Positions 17,195 to 26,731 of a stretch of 64,000 bases of DNA are shown in pieces. The position numbers were made by a program, and so were the translations under genes. The notes under the pieces were generated by a model. The model made no database searches, was not told the origin of the DNA, and saw nothing but the letters and a program-made list of their open reading frames with translations. The stretch comes from Natrialba magadii ATCC 43099 (GTDB lineage: Archaea > Halobacteriota > Halobacteria > Halobacteriales > Natrialbaceae), in NCBI RefSeq assembly GCF_000025625.1, contig NC_013922.1, positions 3,658,001-3,722,000 on the forward strand, in the 5' to 3' direction. The number at the start of each line of letters is the position of its first letter. The first letter of the stretch is position 1.

Positions 17195-19411
17195 TTACGC
17201 GAGTTCGTCCTCGATCGTCGCGCGCAGGTCGCGAATCTCGGTTGCATCGGTCGTGATCGTCTCGTCCCCGACGGTCAGCGAGAGCGTGCCGTCGTCAGTG
17301 GTCGAACCGAGGGAGACGACCGGCGCAACGTCGTCGAACGCGTCGCGGACGGCCTCGGGCGAGTCGGTCTGGATCAGTGCACGTCCGGGCTGTTCGTGGA
17401 ACAGCGCACCCGCAAGATCGCTCACGTCGGGAACCGAGACATCGAGACCCGCGTCGTCGGAGACCATTTCCGCGAGCGCAACCACGAGGCCACCGTGGCT
17501 CACGTCGTGTACTGCGAGCGTCGTCTCGTCGTCCGCGACAGACGCGAGCGTGCCGACCAGGTCAGCCGCTTGCTCGTCCGACGGGAGTGCGGGGAACTGA
17601 TCGCTGCCGTCAAACTGTGCGAGATACTCCGACCCACCGAGTGCGAACTCGTCCGACTCGAGTGCGAGGTCGCCGACGAGGAGGAGTTCACTGTCACCCT
17701 CCGCTGTGGGTTGGACCTCGAGCGGTGGCGCCTCGTAGCCTGTCTTCGTACCGACCATCGCGAGCGTCGGCGTCGGCGGGATCGGGCCGGCAACGGAGTC
17801 GTTGTACAGCGAGACGTTGCCGCCGACGACGGGTGTCGAGAGCGTCTCGCACATATCCGCGAGGCCGTCGACGATTCCCGTGAAGCCGCCGTAGACGTCC
17901 GGCTTCTCCGGGTTGCCACCGTTGAGGCAGTCGACTGCCGCGAGGGGTGTCGCGCCCTTGGCCGCGATGTTCGTCGCGTTCTCGAGTGCGATCGCGCGCG
18001 CACCGTCGTACGGTGCGGTGGTCGTCCAGTTCGGGGCCGCGCCGGAGGAGATGGCGAGTCCGGTGTTGGCCTCTCGAACGGCGATAATAGCTGCGTCGTC
18101 GCCCGGCCCAACACTCGTCCGCACGCCGACTTCGTGGTCGTACTGGCGGTAGACCCAGCGTTTGGACGCGGTGTTCGGGCTGGAGACGACCGCATCGAAG
18201 GCCGCAGAAAGGTCGGCGTCCGGCAGATCCGTGTCGGGTTCCGCAGGTTCCTCGCTGGGCAGGTCGTTCATCGGCGCGCCCTCACCCAGGAAGTACGCGT
18301 CGACGTCGACGACGGTCTCGCCCTCGAAGGTGCAGGTGTAGTTTTCCTCGGTGACTTCGCCGATGACCGAGCAGCCCAGATCGAAGCGGGCTGCGATTTC
18401 TGCGACGCGGTCGACGTTCTCGGGGTCGACCTCGTAGCACATCCGCTCCTGGGATTCCGCGAGCAGAATCTCGAGTGCCGACATATTCGGCTCACGCTGG
18501 TGGACGCGTTCCAGTTCGATCGCTGCGCCGAGGCCGCCCTTGGCGACGAGTTCGCTAGAGGCACCACCCAGTCCAGCGGCCCCGAGGTCGCGGGCGGACT
18601 CGATCAGGCCTTCGTCGACAAGTTGCTCGTTGGCCTCGATGAGCAACTTCTCGGCGTAGGGGTCGCCGACCTGGACGGCGGGTCGGTCTTCAGTTTCGGC
18701 GTCCTCGGCCAGGTCCTCGCTGGCGAAGCTCGCGCCGCCGAGACCGTCACGACCGGTCGCGTTCCCGACGAGGACGAGTTTGTTGCCGGGCTCCTGGGCT
18801 TCGGCAGTGACGAGTCGCTCCTCGTTCGTCAGGCCGACACAGGCGACGTTCACCAGCGGGTTGCCCTCGTAATCGGGGTGGAAGTCGACGCTGCCTGCGA
18901 CCGTCGGAACGCCGATACAGTTGCCGTAGTGGCTAATTCCTTCCACGACGCCCTCGAACAGGTACTTCGAGTGTTCGCGGTCGAACTCGCCGAAGTACAG
19001 CGAGTCCGCGAGTGCGATGGGGTAGGCACCCATCGAGAGGGTGTCCCGGACGATGCCGCCGACGCCGGTTGCAGCGCCGTCGAACGGGTCGACGTAGGAG
19101 GGGTGGTTGTGGCTCTCGATCCCCATCGTGATGTACGTCTGTGAGTCGTCTCCGTTCGTGTCCGCGTTCGTGTCTGCGTCCACGTCCGTCCCCTCGTCTT
19201 CGCTCTCGGGCAACGCGACGACTGCCGCGTCGTCGCCTGGCCCGATGACGACCTGTTCGCCTTCGCTCTCGAACGCCGACAGCAACGGTCTCGAGGAGCG
19301 GTACGCGCAGTGTTCGCTCCAGAGGTTCTCGAACAGCGCCGCCTCCGCCGGGGTCGGCTCTCGACCCAGTTCCTCGACGACGAGTTCGTGATCCGAATCG
19401 GCAAGGCTCAT
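17195..19411 (-). CDS. purL: phosphoribosylformylglycinamidine synthase subunit II
   Basis: 738 residues, normal for stand-alone PurL. It converts FGAR to FGAM with ATP and ammonia delivered by PurQ with PurS, the fourth step of purine synthesis. Motifs: [15 protein letters not shown] near the N-terminus, GPGDDAAVV twice (nucleotide/formate sites of the two AIRS-like halves), [14 protein letters not shown], and [14 protein letters not shown]. An Asp/Thr/Asn insertion ([12 protein letters not shown]) at about residues 75-88 separates two conserved blocks. purS and purQ are not in the window. Confidence 0.95.
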   Translation of the reverse strand: MSLADSDHELVVEELGREPTPAEAALFENLWSEHCAYRSSRPLLSAFESEGEQVVIGPGDDAAVVALPESEDEGTDVDADTNADTNGDDSQTYITMGIESHNHPSYVDPFDGAATGVGGIVRDTLSMGAYPIALADSLYFGEFDREHSKYLFEGVVEGISHYGNCIGVPTVAGSVDFHPDYEGNPLVNVACVGLTNEERLVTAEAQEPGNKLVLVGNATGRDGLGGASFASEDLAEDAETEDRPAVQVGDPYAEKLLIEANEQLVDEGLIESARDLGAAGLGGASSELVAKGGLGAAIELERVHQREPNMSALEILLAESQERMCYEVDPENVDRVAEIAARFDLGCSVIGEVTEENYTCTFEGETVVDVDAYFLGEGAPMNDLPSEEPAEPDTDLPDADLSAAFDAVVSSPNTASKRWVYRQYDHEVGVRTSVGPGDDAAIIAVREANTGLAISSGAAPNWTTTAPYDGARAIALENATNIAAKGATPLAAVDCLNGGNPEKPDVYGGFTGIVDGLADMCETLSTPVVGGNVSLYNDSVAGPIPPTPTLAMVGTKTGYEAPPLEVQPTAEGDSELLLVGDLALESDEFALGGSEYLAQFDGSDQFPALPSDEQAADLVGTLASVADDETTLAVHDVSHGGLVVALAEMVSDDAGLDVSVPDVSDLAGALFHEQPGRALIQTDSPEAVRDAFDDVAPVVSLGSTTDDGTLSLTVGDETITTDATEIRDLRATIEDELA

Positions 19412-19546
19412 TCATCTAGGTGATGAAAGTGAGGGTGTAAAGGGGTTTCTATAACCACGTTCGTGTATACACGTCCAGCGAGAAGTCACACTCAAGACGG
19501 GTCCTGGACCGAGGCGCTTTTGATCAATCGCCGTGAATAGAGAGGC

Positions 19547-20233
19547 GTGCTGTCGGTCGAACTCCACGCTCACTCGGCGCTCTCATACGACGGCCGTGAC
19601 CCGGTCGAACTCATCTTAGAACAGGCCGACGCCGTCGGACTCGACGCCATCGCCGTGACGGACCACGACGAGATCGACGCGAGTCTCGAGGCCGCCGAGC
19701 GCGCGCCCGACTACGGACTGATCGGCATCCCCGCCATGGAAATCTCGAGCAAAGCCGGCCACATCCTCGGCTTTGGACTCGAGGAAGCCGTCCCGCCCGG
19801 ACTCTCCTACGAAACGACGCTCCAGGAGATCCGCGACCAGGGCGGTCTCGCCGTGATCCCCCACCCTTTCCAGGAATCACGCCACGGTGTCATGGCTCGT
19901 ATTTCACGCGAGGAACTCGCGATGGGTGACGCCATCGAGGTCTACAACTCCCGGCTGCTGACCGGCCGCGCCAACCGTCAGGCTGAACGGTACGCTGAAG
20001 CTCGAAACCTCCCGATGACCGCGGGCAGCGACGCCCACATCAGCGAGATGGTCGGGCAGGCCGTCACCCGCGTCGACGCCGACGAACGCTCCGCCGACGC
20101 CATCCTGCAGGCGATCCGGGAGGGTCGAACTACCGTCGAAGGCAAACGAACACCCTGGCACATCAGCTTCCGCCAGGCCGCCGGCGGCGTCTCGCGGCGG
20201 GTTCGAAACGGTGTCATGGGGATCTTTCAATGA
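19547..20233 (+). CDS. PHP-domain metal-dependent phosphoesterase
   Basis: 228 residues, GTG start. PHP motifs are in order: VELHAHSALSYDG (metal-binding H-x-H), AVTDHDEI (D-H), the Glu of IPAMEISS with the following H of KAGHILGFG, AVIPHPFQESRHG, and the C-terminal AGSDAHISEMVGQ (D-x-H). These trinuclear-metal hydrolases cleave phosphoesters such as 3',5'-nucleoside bisphosphate or histidinol phosphate; the substrate is unknown here. Its stop overlaps the ATG of the asparagine-synthase-like gene (ATGA), so the two are translationally coupled. Confidence 0.85.
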   Translation: MLSVELHAHSALSYDGRDPVELILEQADAVGLDAIAVTDHDEIDASLEAAERAPDYGLIGIPAMEISSKAGHILGFGLEEAVPPGLSYETTLQEIRDQGGLAVIPHPFQESRHGVMARISREELAMGDAIEVYNSRLLTGRANRQAERYAEARNLPMTAGSDAHISEMVGQAVTRVDADERSADAILQAIREGRTTVEGKRTPWHISFRQAAGGVSRRVRNGVMGIFQ

Positions 20234-21399
20234 CACGAGACGAGTCTGTGTCCTCAGCCGCCCCCGTATCACCACCCCCACTCCGCGGAACCGACCTCGA
20301 CACAGTCCGGGCCGCACTCGAGTCCCGCGAGCCACTGCCCGGCACGCCCGGCTTCGCTGGTGTCGTCGAAATTGACGGCCAGGATCACCTCGTTCGCGAC
20401 GTTCTGGGCCGCGTGCCACTGTTCGTCGAACGCGATCAGCCTCCGACCCCGAACCCAACACCGGCCGACGCGTGGGCGTACACCCCCGAAGAACTCGACG
20501 CACCACTCCCGTTTCCCGCTGGTGCCGTCGCCACCCCTGACGACAGCGCACCGCAACAGCGGTGGACACTCCCCGAGCCCGACCCGATCGAGGACTCCGA
20601 CACAGCGCGGGCTGTACTCGAGTCCGCCATCGAGACGGCGACGACCGAGGCCGCTGCAACTGACGCAGAGATCGCGGTTGCCTTCTCGGGTGGCGTCGAC
20701 TCCGCGCTCGTCGCCGAACTCCTCGACGCGCCGCTGTACGTCGTCGGCTTCCCGGACAGCCACGACGTCGAGGCAGCCCGCAGTGCCGCCGCAGCGATGG
20801 GCCGCGAACTAACCGTGGTCGAACTCGAGCCGGCCGACCTCGAGCGCGCCGTTCCCGAAATCGCGCGCGCGACCGGGCGCACGAACGCGATGGATATTCA
20901 GATCGCGCTGCCGCTGTACCTGGTCGGCGAACGCGTCGCCGCCGACGGGTTCGACGCGCTCGCGGTTGGACAGGGTGCGGACGAACTGTTCGGCGGCTAC
21001 GAGAAGGTAGTCCGACTCGACCACCGCGTCGAGGCCGAGACGACCCGTGGAGCCGTCCGCGAGCAGATTCGAAGCCTTCCCGAGCAGCTCCCACGGGACG
21101 TACGCGCCATCGAAGCTGCCGGCCTCGAGCCGGTCGCGCCGCTGTTACACGATGACGTTGTTAGTGCGGCGCTTCGGCTACCCGACGACCTGCTCGCCGA
21201 CGAGGAGACGCGAAAACGCGGCTTCCGGCAAGTCGCGGCCGAGCACCTGCCGGAGACAGTCGCGATGCGGGACAAAAAGGCCGTGCAGTACGGCAGTCTC
21301 GTCGCGCGCGAACTCGACCGGCTGGCCCGCCAGGCGGGCTACAAGCGCCGGATGGACGACCACGTGACGAAGTACGTGGAATCGCTACTCGAGAACTAA
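20230..21399 (+). CDS. asparagine-synthase-like protein without a functional glutaminase nucleophile
   Basis: 389 residues. The C-terminal half carries the ATP-pyrophosphatase loop VAFSGGVDSALV (Ser about 153), the DIQIALPLYLVGERVA and GQGADELFGGYEKV motifs of asparagine synthase B and the late RDKKAVQYGS. The N-terminal 130 residues vaguely follow the glutaminase half (HLVRDVLGRVPLFVE) but the catalytic Cys that must follow the initiator Met is absent, and the domain is short. It therefore probably uses ammonia or makes a different amide or adenylate-activated product. Translationally coupled to the PHP phosphoesterase. Confidence 0.8.
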   Translation: MTRDESVSSAAPVSPPPLRGTDLDTVRAALESREPLPGTPGFAGVVEIDGQDHLVRDVLGRVPLFVERDQPPTPNPTPADAWAYTPEELDAPLPFPAGAVATPDDSAPQQRWTLPEPDPIEDSDTARAVLESAIETATTEAAATDAEIAVAFSGGVDSALVAELLDAPLYVVGFPDSHDVEAARSAAAAMGRELTVVELEPADLERAVPEIARATGRTNAMDIQIALPLYLVGERVAADGFDALAVGQGADELFGGYEKVVRLDHRVEAETTRGAVREQIRSLPEQLPRDVRAIEAAGLEPVAPLLHDDVVSAALRLPDDLLADEETRKRGFRQVAAEHLPETVAMRDKKAVQYGSLVARELDRLARQAGYKRRMDDHVTKYVESLLEN

Positions 21400-21401
21400 C
21401 C

Positions 21402-21740
21402 TCAGGACGGCAACGGACACAGACTCGCCGTAAAGACCACCGTCTCGTCGGTCTCGTTTTTCGCTCCGTGGGCGACACCCCGCTCGTGGAGCACAGTTCC
21501 CGGCGCGTCGATCTGTTCGTGCTCGCCGTCCTGAATCACCGTCACCGTCCCCTCGAGAACGTGGAAGAAGTTCGTGCTGTCGCCGTGTTCGTGTGCCTCG
21601 AGTTCTGCGCCGGGGCCGAGCGCGAACGCCTTCACCAGCACGTCGTCGGTGACGACGAGTTCGGTGGACTCGAGTTCCCCTTCGCCTGGATCGAGCGCTG
21701 CCAGTGCGTCGTCGTAGCGATCGAGTGATTCCGTAGCCAT
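21402..21740 (-). CDS. small cupin-domain protein
   Basis: 112 residues, a single conserved beta barrel. The two cupin motifs are visible: AHEHGDSTNFFHVLEGTVTV (H-x-H and Glu metal ligands) and PGTVLHERGVAHGAKN (second-motif His). Function unknown; such proteins are metal-dependent enzymes or sensors. The ATG at 21740 is preferred over a frame opening 14 codons upstream. Its stop is 3 bp from that of the convergent asparagine-synthase-like gene. Confidence 0.85.
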   Translation of the reverse strand: MATESLDRYDDALAALDPGEGELESTELVVTDDVLVKAFALGPGAELEAHEHGDSTNFFHVLEGTVTVIQDGEHEQIDAPGTVLHERGVAHGAKNETDETVVFTASLCPLPS

Positions 21741-21817
21741 AGCTATCTGGTAGCTGATTCGTACTGTGAGCAAATAAAACAAGACGACGGCCTGGCCCTG
21801 CCGGCAGCGCCAGTACG

Positions 21818-22909
21818 TCAGTCCTCGAGTTCCGTCGGCAACTTGTCGGCTGGGTCGTCGGACGTGTTCGCGTCGACAGTTCGGCGGTTCGTCTCGCCGA
21901 TTCGGTCTGCGATGTTGGCGACGACCTCTTCGACGGCCTCCTGTACCGGGCTGTCGTCGTCCTTGACGAGTGCGCCCTCGCTTCCCTCTGCACCGAAGTC
22001 AGGGTGGATCGGAATCTGGCCGATCATCGGCACGTCGTACTTGTCGACGATGGACTCCGCGCCGTCGGTGCCGAACAGGCCGTGCTGGTCGTCACAGCTT
22101 GGACAGACGAACGAGCTCATGTTCTCGACGACGCCCAGCACCGGCGTGTCGTGCTTGTTGAACATCTGGATGCCCTTACGGGTGTCCTCGAGTGCCATCT
22201 CCTGTGGTGTCGTGACGACGACGGAGCCCGTGACGGGCATCGACTGCAGCAGGTTCAGCGTCGCGTCACCGGTGCCCGGCGGCAGGTCGACGATGAGGTA
22301 GTCCAGACGGCCCCACTCGACGCCCTCCAGGAATTTCAGCATGAACTTGTTGACCATCGGACCGCGGAGAATCGCCGGGTCGTCTTCCTCTTCCATCATG
22401 AAGCCCATACTGATGACGCGGACGCCGTCAGACCGGGGCGGAACGATGTCTTCGCTCGGCGTCACGCCGGGTTCGCTCTCGACCGGCAGAATCTTCGGGA
22501 TGTTCGGCCCGTGAATGTCGGCGTCGAGCAACCCGACCATCGCGCCACGCTTCTCGAGTCCGGCTGCGAGGTTCGCGGCGACCGTCGTCTTCCCGACACC
22601 GCCCTTCCCGGAGGCAACGGCGATGACGTTACGAACGCGGGGCAGGACCTCGTCGTCGAAGCCGTGTTCCGCGCCAGCGTGCGCGCGCAGGTCGGCCTCG
22701 AGTCCGGCTTCGTCACAGACCTCTCGAATGCGGTTGCCAAGCTCCATCTCGGAGGGTGCGTACGGCGTGTTAAACGCGAGCGAGATGCGAGCGGTTTCGT
22801 CTTCGATGGTGACGTCGTTGACGAGTCCGAGCGAGATGATGTCCTCGCCGATGTCTGGGTCCTCGATCCCCTCGAGCTTGATCTTGAGTTCGTGTTCTGT
22901 AATGCTCAT
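21818..22909 (-). CDS. Mrp/NBP35 family P-loop ATPase with DUF59 domain (Fe-S carrier)
   Basis: 363 residues. An N-terminal MIP18/DUF59 domain (about 1-80; EGIEDPDIGEDIISLGLVND) precedes the deviant Walker A motif VASGKGGVGKTTVAANLA, GLLDADIHGPNIPKIL, and DYLIVDLPPGTGD. The Cys pair in FVCPSCDDQHGLF is the bridging-cluster CxxC of Mrp/Nbp35 dimers. The protein is expected to assemble and deliver [4Fe-4S] clusters in the cytosol. A TATA-like box lies about 20 nt upstream of the ATG and a 33-bp repeat pair lies beyond it. Confidence 0.92.
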   Translation of the reverse strand: MSITEHELKIKLEGIEDPDIGEDIISLGLVNDVTIEDETARISLAFNTPYAPSEMELGNRIREVCDEAGLEADLRAHAGAEHGFDDEVLPRVRNVIAVASGKGGVGKTTVAANLAAGLEKRGAMVGLLDADIHGPNIPKILPVESEPGVTPSEDIVPPRSDGVRVISMGFMMEEEDDPAILRGPMVNKFMLKFLEGVEWGRLDYLIVDLPPGTGDATLNLLQSMPVTGSVVVTTPQEMALEDTRKGIQMFNKHDTPVLGVVENMSSFVCPSCDDQHGLFGTDGAESIVDKYDVPMIGQIPIHPDFGAEGSEGALVKDDDSPVQEAVEEVVANIADRIGETNRRTVDANTSDDPADKLPTELED

Positions 22910-22927
22910 ACTGAGTCTGTGTGTTAC

Positions 22928-22934
22928 CTATAGT
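22928..22934 (-). promoter_or_regulatory. putative TATA box of the Mrp gene
   Basis: On the minus strand ACTATAG is preceded by the purine/C-rich CAACCG typical of a BRE and lies 19-25 nt before the ATG at 22909. Confidence 0.35.
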
Positions 22935-22984
22935 ACGGTTGCGAAGCGGGATACGTGTGATGGTTCGCCTGTAAAAGGTGCGTG

Positions 22985-23050
22985 CAGCAAGTGCCCCTGT
23001 GGACGGTGCATATAGTACAGCAAGTGTCCCTGTGGACGTCGCGTATATGA
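22985..23050. repeat. 33-bp direct repeat, two copies, upstream of the Mrp gene
   Basis: CAGCAAGTGYCCCTGTGGAC occurs at 22985 and again at 23018 with one difference; the 21-bp cores are followed by diverged halves that both contain GCRTATA. The pair lies 75-140 bp upstream of the Mrp start in a 323-bp intergenic stretch that otherwise shows no gene. It may be a regulatory duplication. Confidence 0.6.
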
Positions 23051-23232
23051 CGTGCCGCTTGACTGTAACTAGCAGCAAACTGATCGTCGAACCCCGCTCC
23101 CGCTGGAACGGGTGGAACCGCAGTGACCCACAAAGACAGCGGTCTCGCTGTCAGCTGTGGTGTCGTCAAGAAATGGTGTGTCTCAGATGCCGGTCGTGAG
23201 TTGTGTGAACCGGACCGGCACTCGAGTGGTCC

Positions 23233-23541
23233 TTACGGACCAGGTCCCGCGAATGGTTCCGGCAGGCCGCCGTAGAAGACGACGCCGATGATGATGGTCA
23301 GGATGAACATCCCGATCCACATCTGGGCCGTGATCCCGACGAGGTAGGAGACGCCGAGCAGGCCAGTTTTGGTATCGCGGGGTTGACCGATGAACCAGGC
23401 GGCGACCATCACGTAGACGGGGACGAGGATGACCCCGAAGATGAGGTAGGTCCCGATGTTCGGGAAGCCCGTCACACCCTCGGTCCCCTCGTAGCCGTGG
23501 TAGAGGATGAACGAGAGCGCAGTGGTGAGCGCTGGAATCAT
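23233..23541 (-). CDS. small membrane subunit of the Fe-S/NrfD complex, hypothetical
   Basis: 102 residues with three predicted transmembrane helices (ALTTALSFILYH; IGTYLIFGVILVPVYVMVAAWF; GITAQMWIGMFILTIIIGVVF). No known domain. It overlaps the NrfD-like gene by 4 bp (ATGA), so it is almost certainly the third subunit or an assembly factor of the same membrane complex. Confidence 0.75.
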   Translation of the reverse strand: MIPALTTALSFILYHGYEGTEGVTGFPNIGTYLIFGVILVPVYVMVAAWFIGQPRDTKTGLLGVSYLVGITAQMWIGMFILTIIIGVVFYGGLPEPFAGPGP

Positions 23542-24947
23542 GCTTCAACCTCCGGTTGCTCTGCACTTTCCTCTACCGGTTCGTGTTCGTGATCGTGACC
23601 GTGGTCCCCACGAAGGTGTTCGACCGCGTGGAGCTCGACCACGGGGACGACCTTCGACAGCACGAGGAAGAACAGCGTCACCATACCGATCGTTCCGGCG
23701 ATCGACAGCAGTTCGATCACGCTGGGGAAGTATTCTCCCGGTGAGCCGTCGTAGATGCTGAACGATGGGTACCAGAAGCCAGAGAGGACGAAGTACGTCT
23801 TCTCGACCAGCGTCGCGGTCAGCACGAGCAGGCCAGCGGCGATCGCGCGGCCCTTACTGAACAGCGCCGGGCGGATCGTCTGTGCGAAGATGTACACCAG
23901 CACGCCGAGCACCATCAGCATCGGGACGACGTACATCGGGTGCGAGAGCTTCGACGCAGTTGCGTCTGCGTGGTCCGTCGTCGGGTGGAAGCTGCCCGTG
24001 GCGAGCTGCTGGAGCTGCAGCCAGAGGAACAGCAGGCAGAAGAACCCGAGCCACAGGAGTAGCCCGCGGAAGATGTCGTCAGTGATGATGTGGTCCCAGT
24101 CGTACGCGCGACGGAAGGCGTAGGACAGCAGGATCACGCCACTGATAGCCGACGTGAGTGCGATCGTCAGGAACTGTGGTCCCTGAATGCCACCGAACCA
24201 GCTTGGGTAGTTCGGAAGGACGGCGAACAGCCACGGAATGACACCGCCGTGAAGCAGGAGCGGTGCCATGATGATGATCGCGAGTGCGACCCACCAGACC
24301 ATCCGGTCGATGACCTTGTCTTCGGCCTTGGTGTAGCCGAGGGTCAGCACGTTGTAGACTGGTGCGAGAAGGTCTGGAAGCTGTTTTCCGCCCACATTGG
24401 GCGCGAACGACGGCAGCTGATCACGCAGTCGCACGATGTCGTACCGGAGCGTGAGTCCGAGGTACGTCGCCGTCAGGACGAAGTAGGCCGTAATGACAGT
24501 CACGTCCCACACCAGTGGCGAGTTGTTGACCGTAATATGGTAGTGACCGATGACACTCGTGACCATGCGGTCCGGGCGGCCCATGTGCACTATAATGTAG
24601 AATCCTGCCGCAGAGAGGCCGGCGAGCGTCAGCATTTCTGCGAGGCGGGCAACCGGCATGTATCGATCCATGCCGAGCAGTCGGACCGCAGCGGAGAGGA
24701 TGATGCCGCCGTGTGCGATCCCGACCCACCAGATGAACGCGCCGATGTACAGTCCCCAGGTGACACCGCCGCCGGTCCCCCAGTCGGAGAGTCCGGTAAC
24801 GGCCATCCCCTGATCGAGCTGGTACAGCCACCCGACGAGGAACGCGCCGAGGGCCAGTGCCGAGATGACGAACAGGATCACGTACTTCTTCGTGAACGTG
24901 TGCATCGGCCGCAGGATGTCTTCCTCGGATGGCGTCTTGGTGCTCAT
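23538..24947 (-). CDS. nrfD: NrfD/PsrC-type membrane quinone oxidoreductase subunit
   Basis: 469 residues with about ten transmembrane helices. The start IHAGG-type region here reads VWGLYIGAFIWWVGIAHGG in sense (the exact text is TWGLYIGAFIWWVGIAHGGI), matching the PsrC/ActC fold that exchanges electrons between a membrane Fe-S subunit and (mena)quinone. The C-terminal tail is rich in His, Asp and Glu (DHGHDHEHEP). It overlaps the Fe-S gene upstream and the small membrane gene downstream by 4 bp each, so the three are translationally coupled. Larger and more tightly folded than simple NrfD, it resembles the alternative complex III/polysulfide reductase type. Confidence 0.88.
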   Translation of the reverse strand: MSTKTPSEEDILRPMHTFTKKYVILFVISALALGAFLVGWLYQLDQGMAVTGLSDWGTGGGVTWGLYIGAFIWWVGIAHGGIILSAAVRLLGMDRYMPVARLAEMLTLAGLSAAGFYIIVHMGRPDRMVTSVIGHYHITVNNSPLVWDVTVITAYFVLTATYLGLTLRYDIVRLRDQLPSFAPNVGGKQLPDLLAPVYNVLTLGYTKAEDKVIDRMVWWVALAIIIMAPLLLHGGVIPWLFAVLPNYPSWFGGIQGPQFLTIALTSAISGVILLSYAFRRAYDWDHIITDDIFRGLLLWLGFFCLLFLWLQLQQLATGSFHPTTDHADATASKLSHPMYVVPMLMVLGVLVYIFAQTIRPALFSKGRAIAAGLLVLTATLVEKTYFVLSGFWYPSFSIYDGSPGEYFPSVIELLSIAGTIGMVTLFFLVLSKVVPVVELHAVEHLRGDHGHDHEHEPVEESAEQPEVEA

Positions 24948-26602
24948 AGGGACACCCCAGCGTCACCGGCCGTCATCTCGTCGAGGACCTCCTTGCGGTT
25001 GTCAACGAGGCTGACTTCGGAGCCGTCTGCACGCTCGAAGTCGACATCCTCGTAGGCAACTGGTCCGTCGATCTGCTCTGCCTGCGGACCTGGCTCGTTG
25101 CCGAGGTAGATGATGTTCGGGTTAGTACCCATGTTCTCGAGCAGTTGGAAGTTCGAGTCCGGTTCTCCGGCATCGTTCACGAGGACGGTCTGTGCCGCGC
25201 TCTCGTCTGGACCGTCGAACTCCTCGTCCTCGTCCGGTTCGTCGGCGAGGTCGAGCCCAACGAGGACCTCCTCGCTGTCGAGGTCGAGGCCGTGTGCTTC
25301 GAGTGCATCGAAGGCTTCGACGATGTTCTGCTCGTATTCAGTGTGGCTGGCGTCGCCCTCACCGAAGTCGTCAGTGACGATTTCGATCGCCTTCATGATC
25401 TGGAGCGTCTCCTGATCGAGGTCTTCGGACGCTTCCAGAACGGACTCCAGGTCGTCGTCCGCACCGTCGAGGTCGTCCTCGAGTGCGGCCGGCGATGGAA
25501 CGCTCGTGTTGATGTCGGCAAGTGCGCGACCACGGGCCGGATTGTCGGCGTAGGCCTGTGGGTCGCTGCTATCGTCGAACATGTTTCCGAACTGAATCGC
25601 GTCCGGCGGACAGGATTCCTCGCAGGCGGTCGTCGCCACTCTGTCCTCGCCCATGGCACCGTCCTGGCGAGTCGGACACATCGTACACTTGCTCATGACG
25701 CCACGCGGTGCACGACTGTCGACCCAACGACCGCGCTGGTCGGTCATGTGGTCGTGTGGCATGTCGTCGTCGTGATCGTGGTCGCCCATCATTTCCTGGG
25801 CCTGTTCCTCGATGTCTTCCGTGGTGATGTCCGGTTCGTCCCACTGGAAGTAGTTGACACCGTACGGACAGGCAACCTGACAGTATCGGCAGCCGATACA
25901 GACGTCGTAGTCGGTCAGGACGAGGCCGTCGTTGTCACGGGTGTGACGCGCGGTCGTCGGACAGACCTTCTCACACGGTGCGTCGGTACAGTGTTGGCAC
26001 GGTCGAACGAGTCGGTTGCGACTCGTGTCGACGCCGTTGTCCTCGTAGTCGAGGACGTACATCCAGTTGACACCGCGGTCCAGGTTGTTTTCTTCTGCAC
26101 AGGCCTCGACACAGGAGAGACAGCCGTCACAGCGTTCGAGGTCGATCGCCATGCCCCACTGAACATCCTGCTCAGTGTTGTCGCCTTCCTGGGCGGCGGC
26201 AGCGACGTTCGGCTCGCTCTCGCTGCCACCTTCCGAGGCACCGAAGGCACCGAGACCGACGAAGGCGGCACCGGCACCCATCTTCTTCATCATGCCGCGG
26301 CGACTCTCTTCGCCGTCGCTGTCGACATTTTTCAGCATCTCGGCGAAGCCGCCAGCGTTCTTCTTGGCCTCTTCGTAGGCCTCCTCGGTTGGACGGTCGT
26401 CGACGCCGAACTCCTCCATCACGTCGTCGTGATACTTCTCGTGGAAGTCGGCTTCGGAGAGTTCGCCCTTCGTGACGCGCATGGCGTCTTCGGCCATCTG
26501 CATACCGAGGTCGCTGTCGTACTCGGTATCGTCGAGCATCGTCTCGAGTTCATTCTCCCACTCTTGACCGAGCGGATGGAACGATTCATCTTCCGTACTC
26601 AT
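24944..26602 (-). CDS. multi-cluster 4Fe-4S ferredoxin subunit with haloarchaeal N-terminal domain
   Basis: 552 residues. Residues 1-95 form a helical domain that haloarchaeal proteins of this kind carry; a Tat-like SRRGMMKKMG begins at about 100, unusually far in. Cluster-binding Cys groups follow: CDGCLSCVEAC, CQHCTDAPCEKVCP, CIGCRYCQVACP and CTMCPT with a later CEESCP, enough for four clusters as in DmsB/PsrB. A His/Asp insertion (DHDHDDDMPHDHM) lies between the third and fourth groups. The acidic C-terminal 200 residues have no recognised fold. It should pass electrons between the NrfD-like subunit and an unseen partner. No molybdopterin subunit is adjacent. Confidence 0.88.
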   Translation of the reverse strand: MSTEDESFHPLGQEWENELETMLDDTEYDSDLGMQMAEDAMRVTKGELSEADFHEKYHDDVMEEFGVDDRPTEEAYEEAKKNAGGFAEMLKNVDSDGEESRRGMMKKMGAGAAFVGLGAFGASEGGSESEPNVAAAAQEGDNTEQDVQWGMAIDLERCDGCLSCVEACAEENNLDRGVNWMYVLDYEDNGVDTSRNRLVRPCQHCTDAPCEKVCPTTARHTRDNDGLVLTDYDVCIGCRYCQVACPYGVNYFQWDEPDITTEDIEEQAQEMMGDHDHDDDMPHDHMTDQRGRWVDSRAPRGVMSKCTMCPTRQDGAMGEDRVATTACEESCPPDAIQFGNMFDDSSDPQAYADNPARGRALADINTSVPSPAALEDDLDGADDDLESVLEASEDLDQETLQIMKAIEIVTDDFGEGDASHTEYEQNIVEAFDALEAHGLDLDSEEVLVGLDLADEPDEDEEFDGPDESAAQTVLVNDAGEPDSNFQLLENMGTNPNIIYLGNEPGPQAEQIDGPVAYEDVDFERADGSEVSLVDNRKEVLDEMTAGDAGVSL

Positions 26603-26731
26603 CGAGTTAGAACACCTCTTGACATGCGGATCCAGTCACAACGTGAGTACGCAACGGCACCCACTTGAATACGTTCATTTGCGGTTCCTCTAGACCGCAC
26701 TCACAACTAGAGGTCGAAGAAAGACGCAGTC

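Noticed and set aside
17396-19144. 582-codon open frame antisense to purL
   Set aside because: Long antisense frames are expected opposite GC-rich haloarchaeal genes; the purL frame has all family motifs and this one has none.
25145-26668. 507-codon plus-strand frame opposite the Fe-S subunit
   Set aside because: Val/Glu/Arg-rich mirror of the ferredoxin gene with no membrane or domain pattern.
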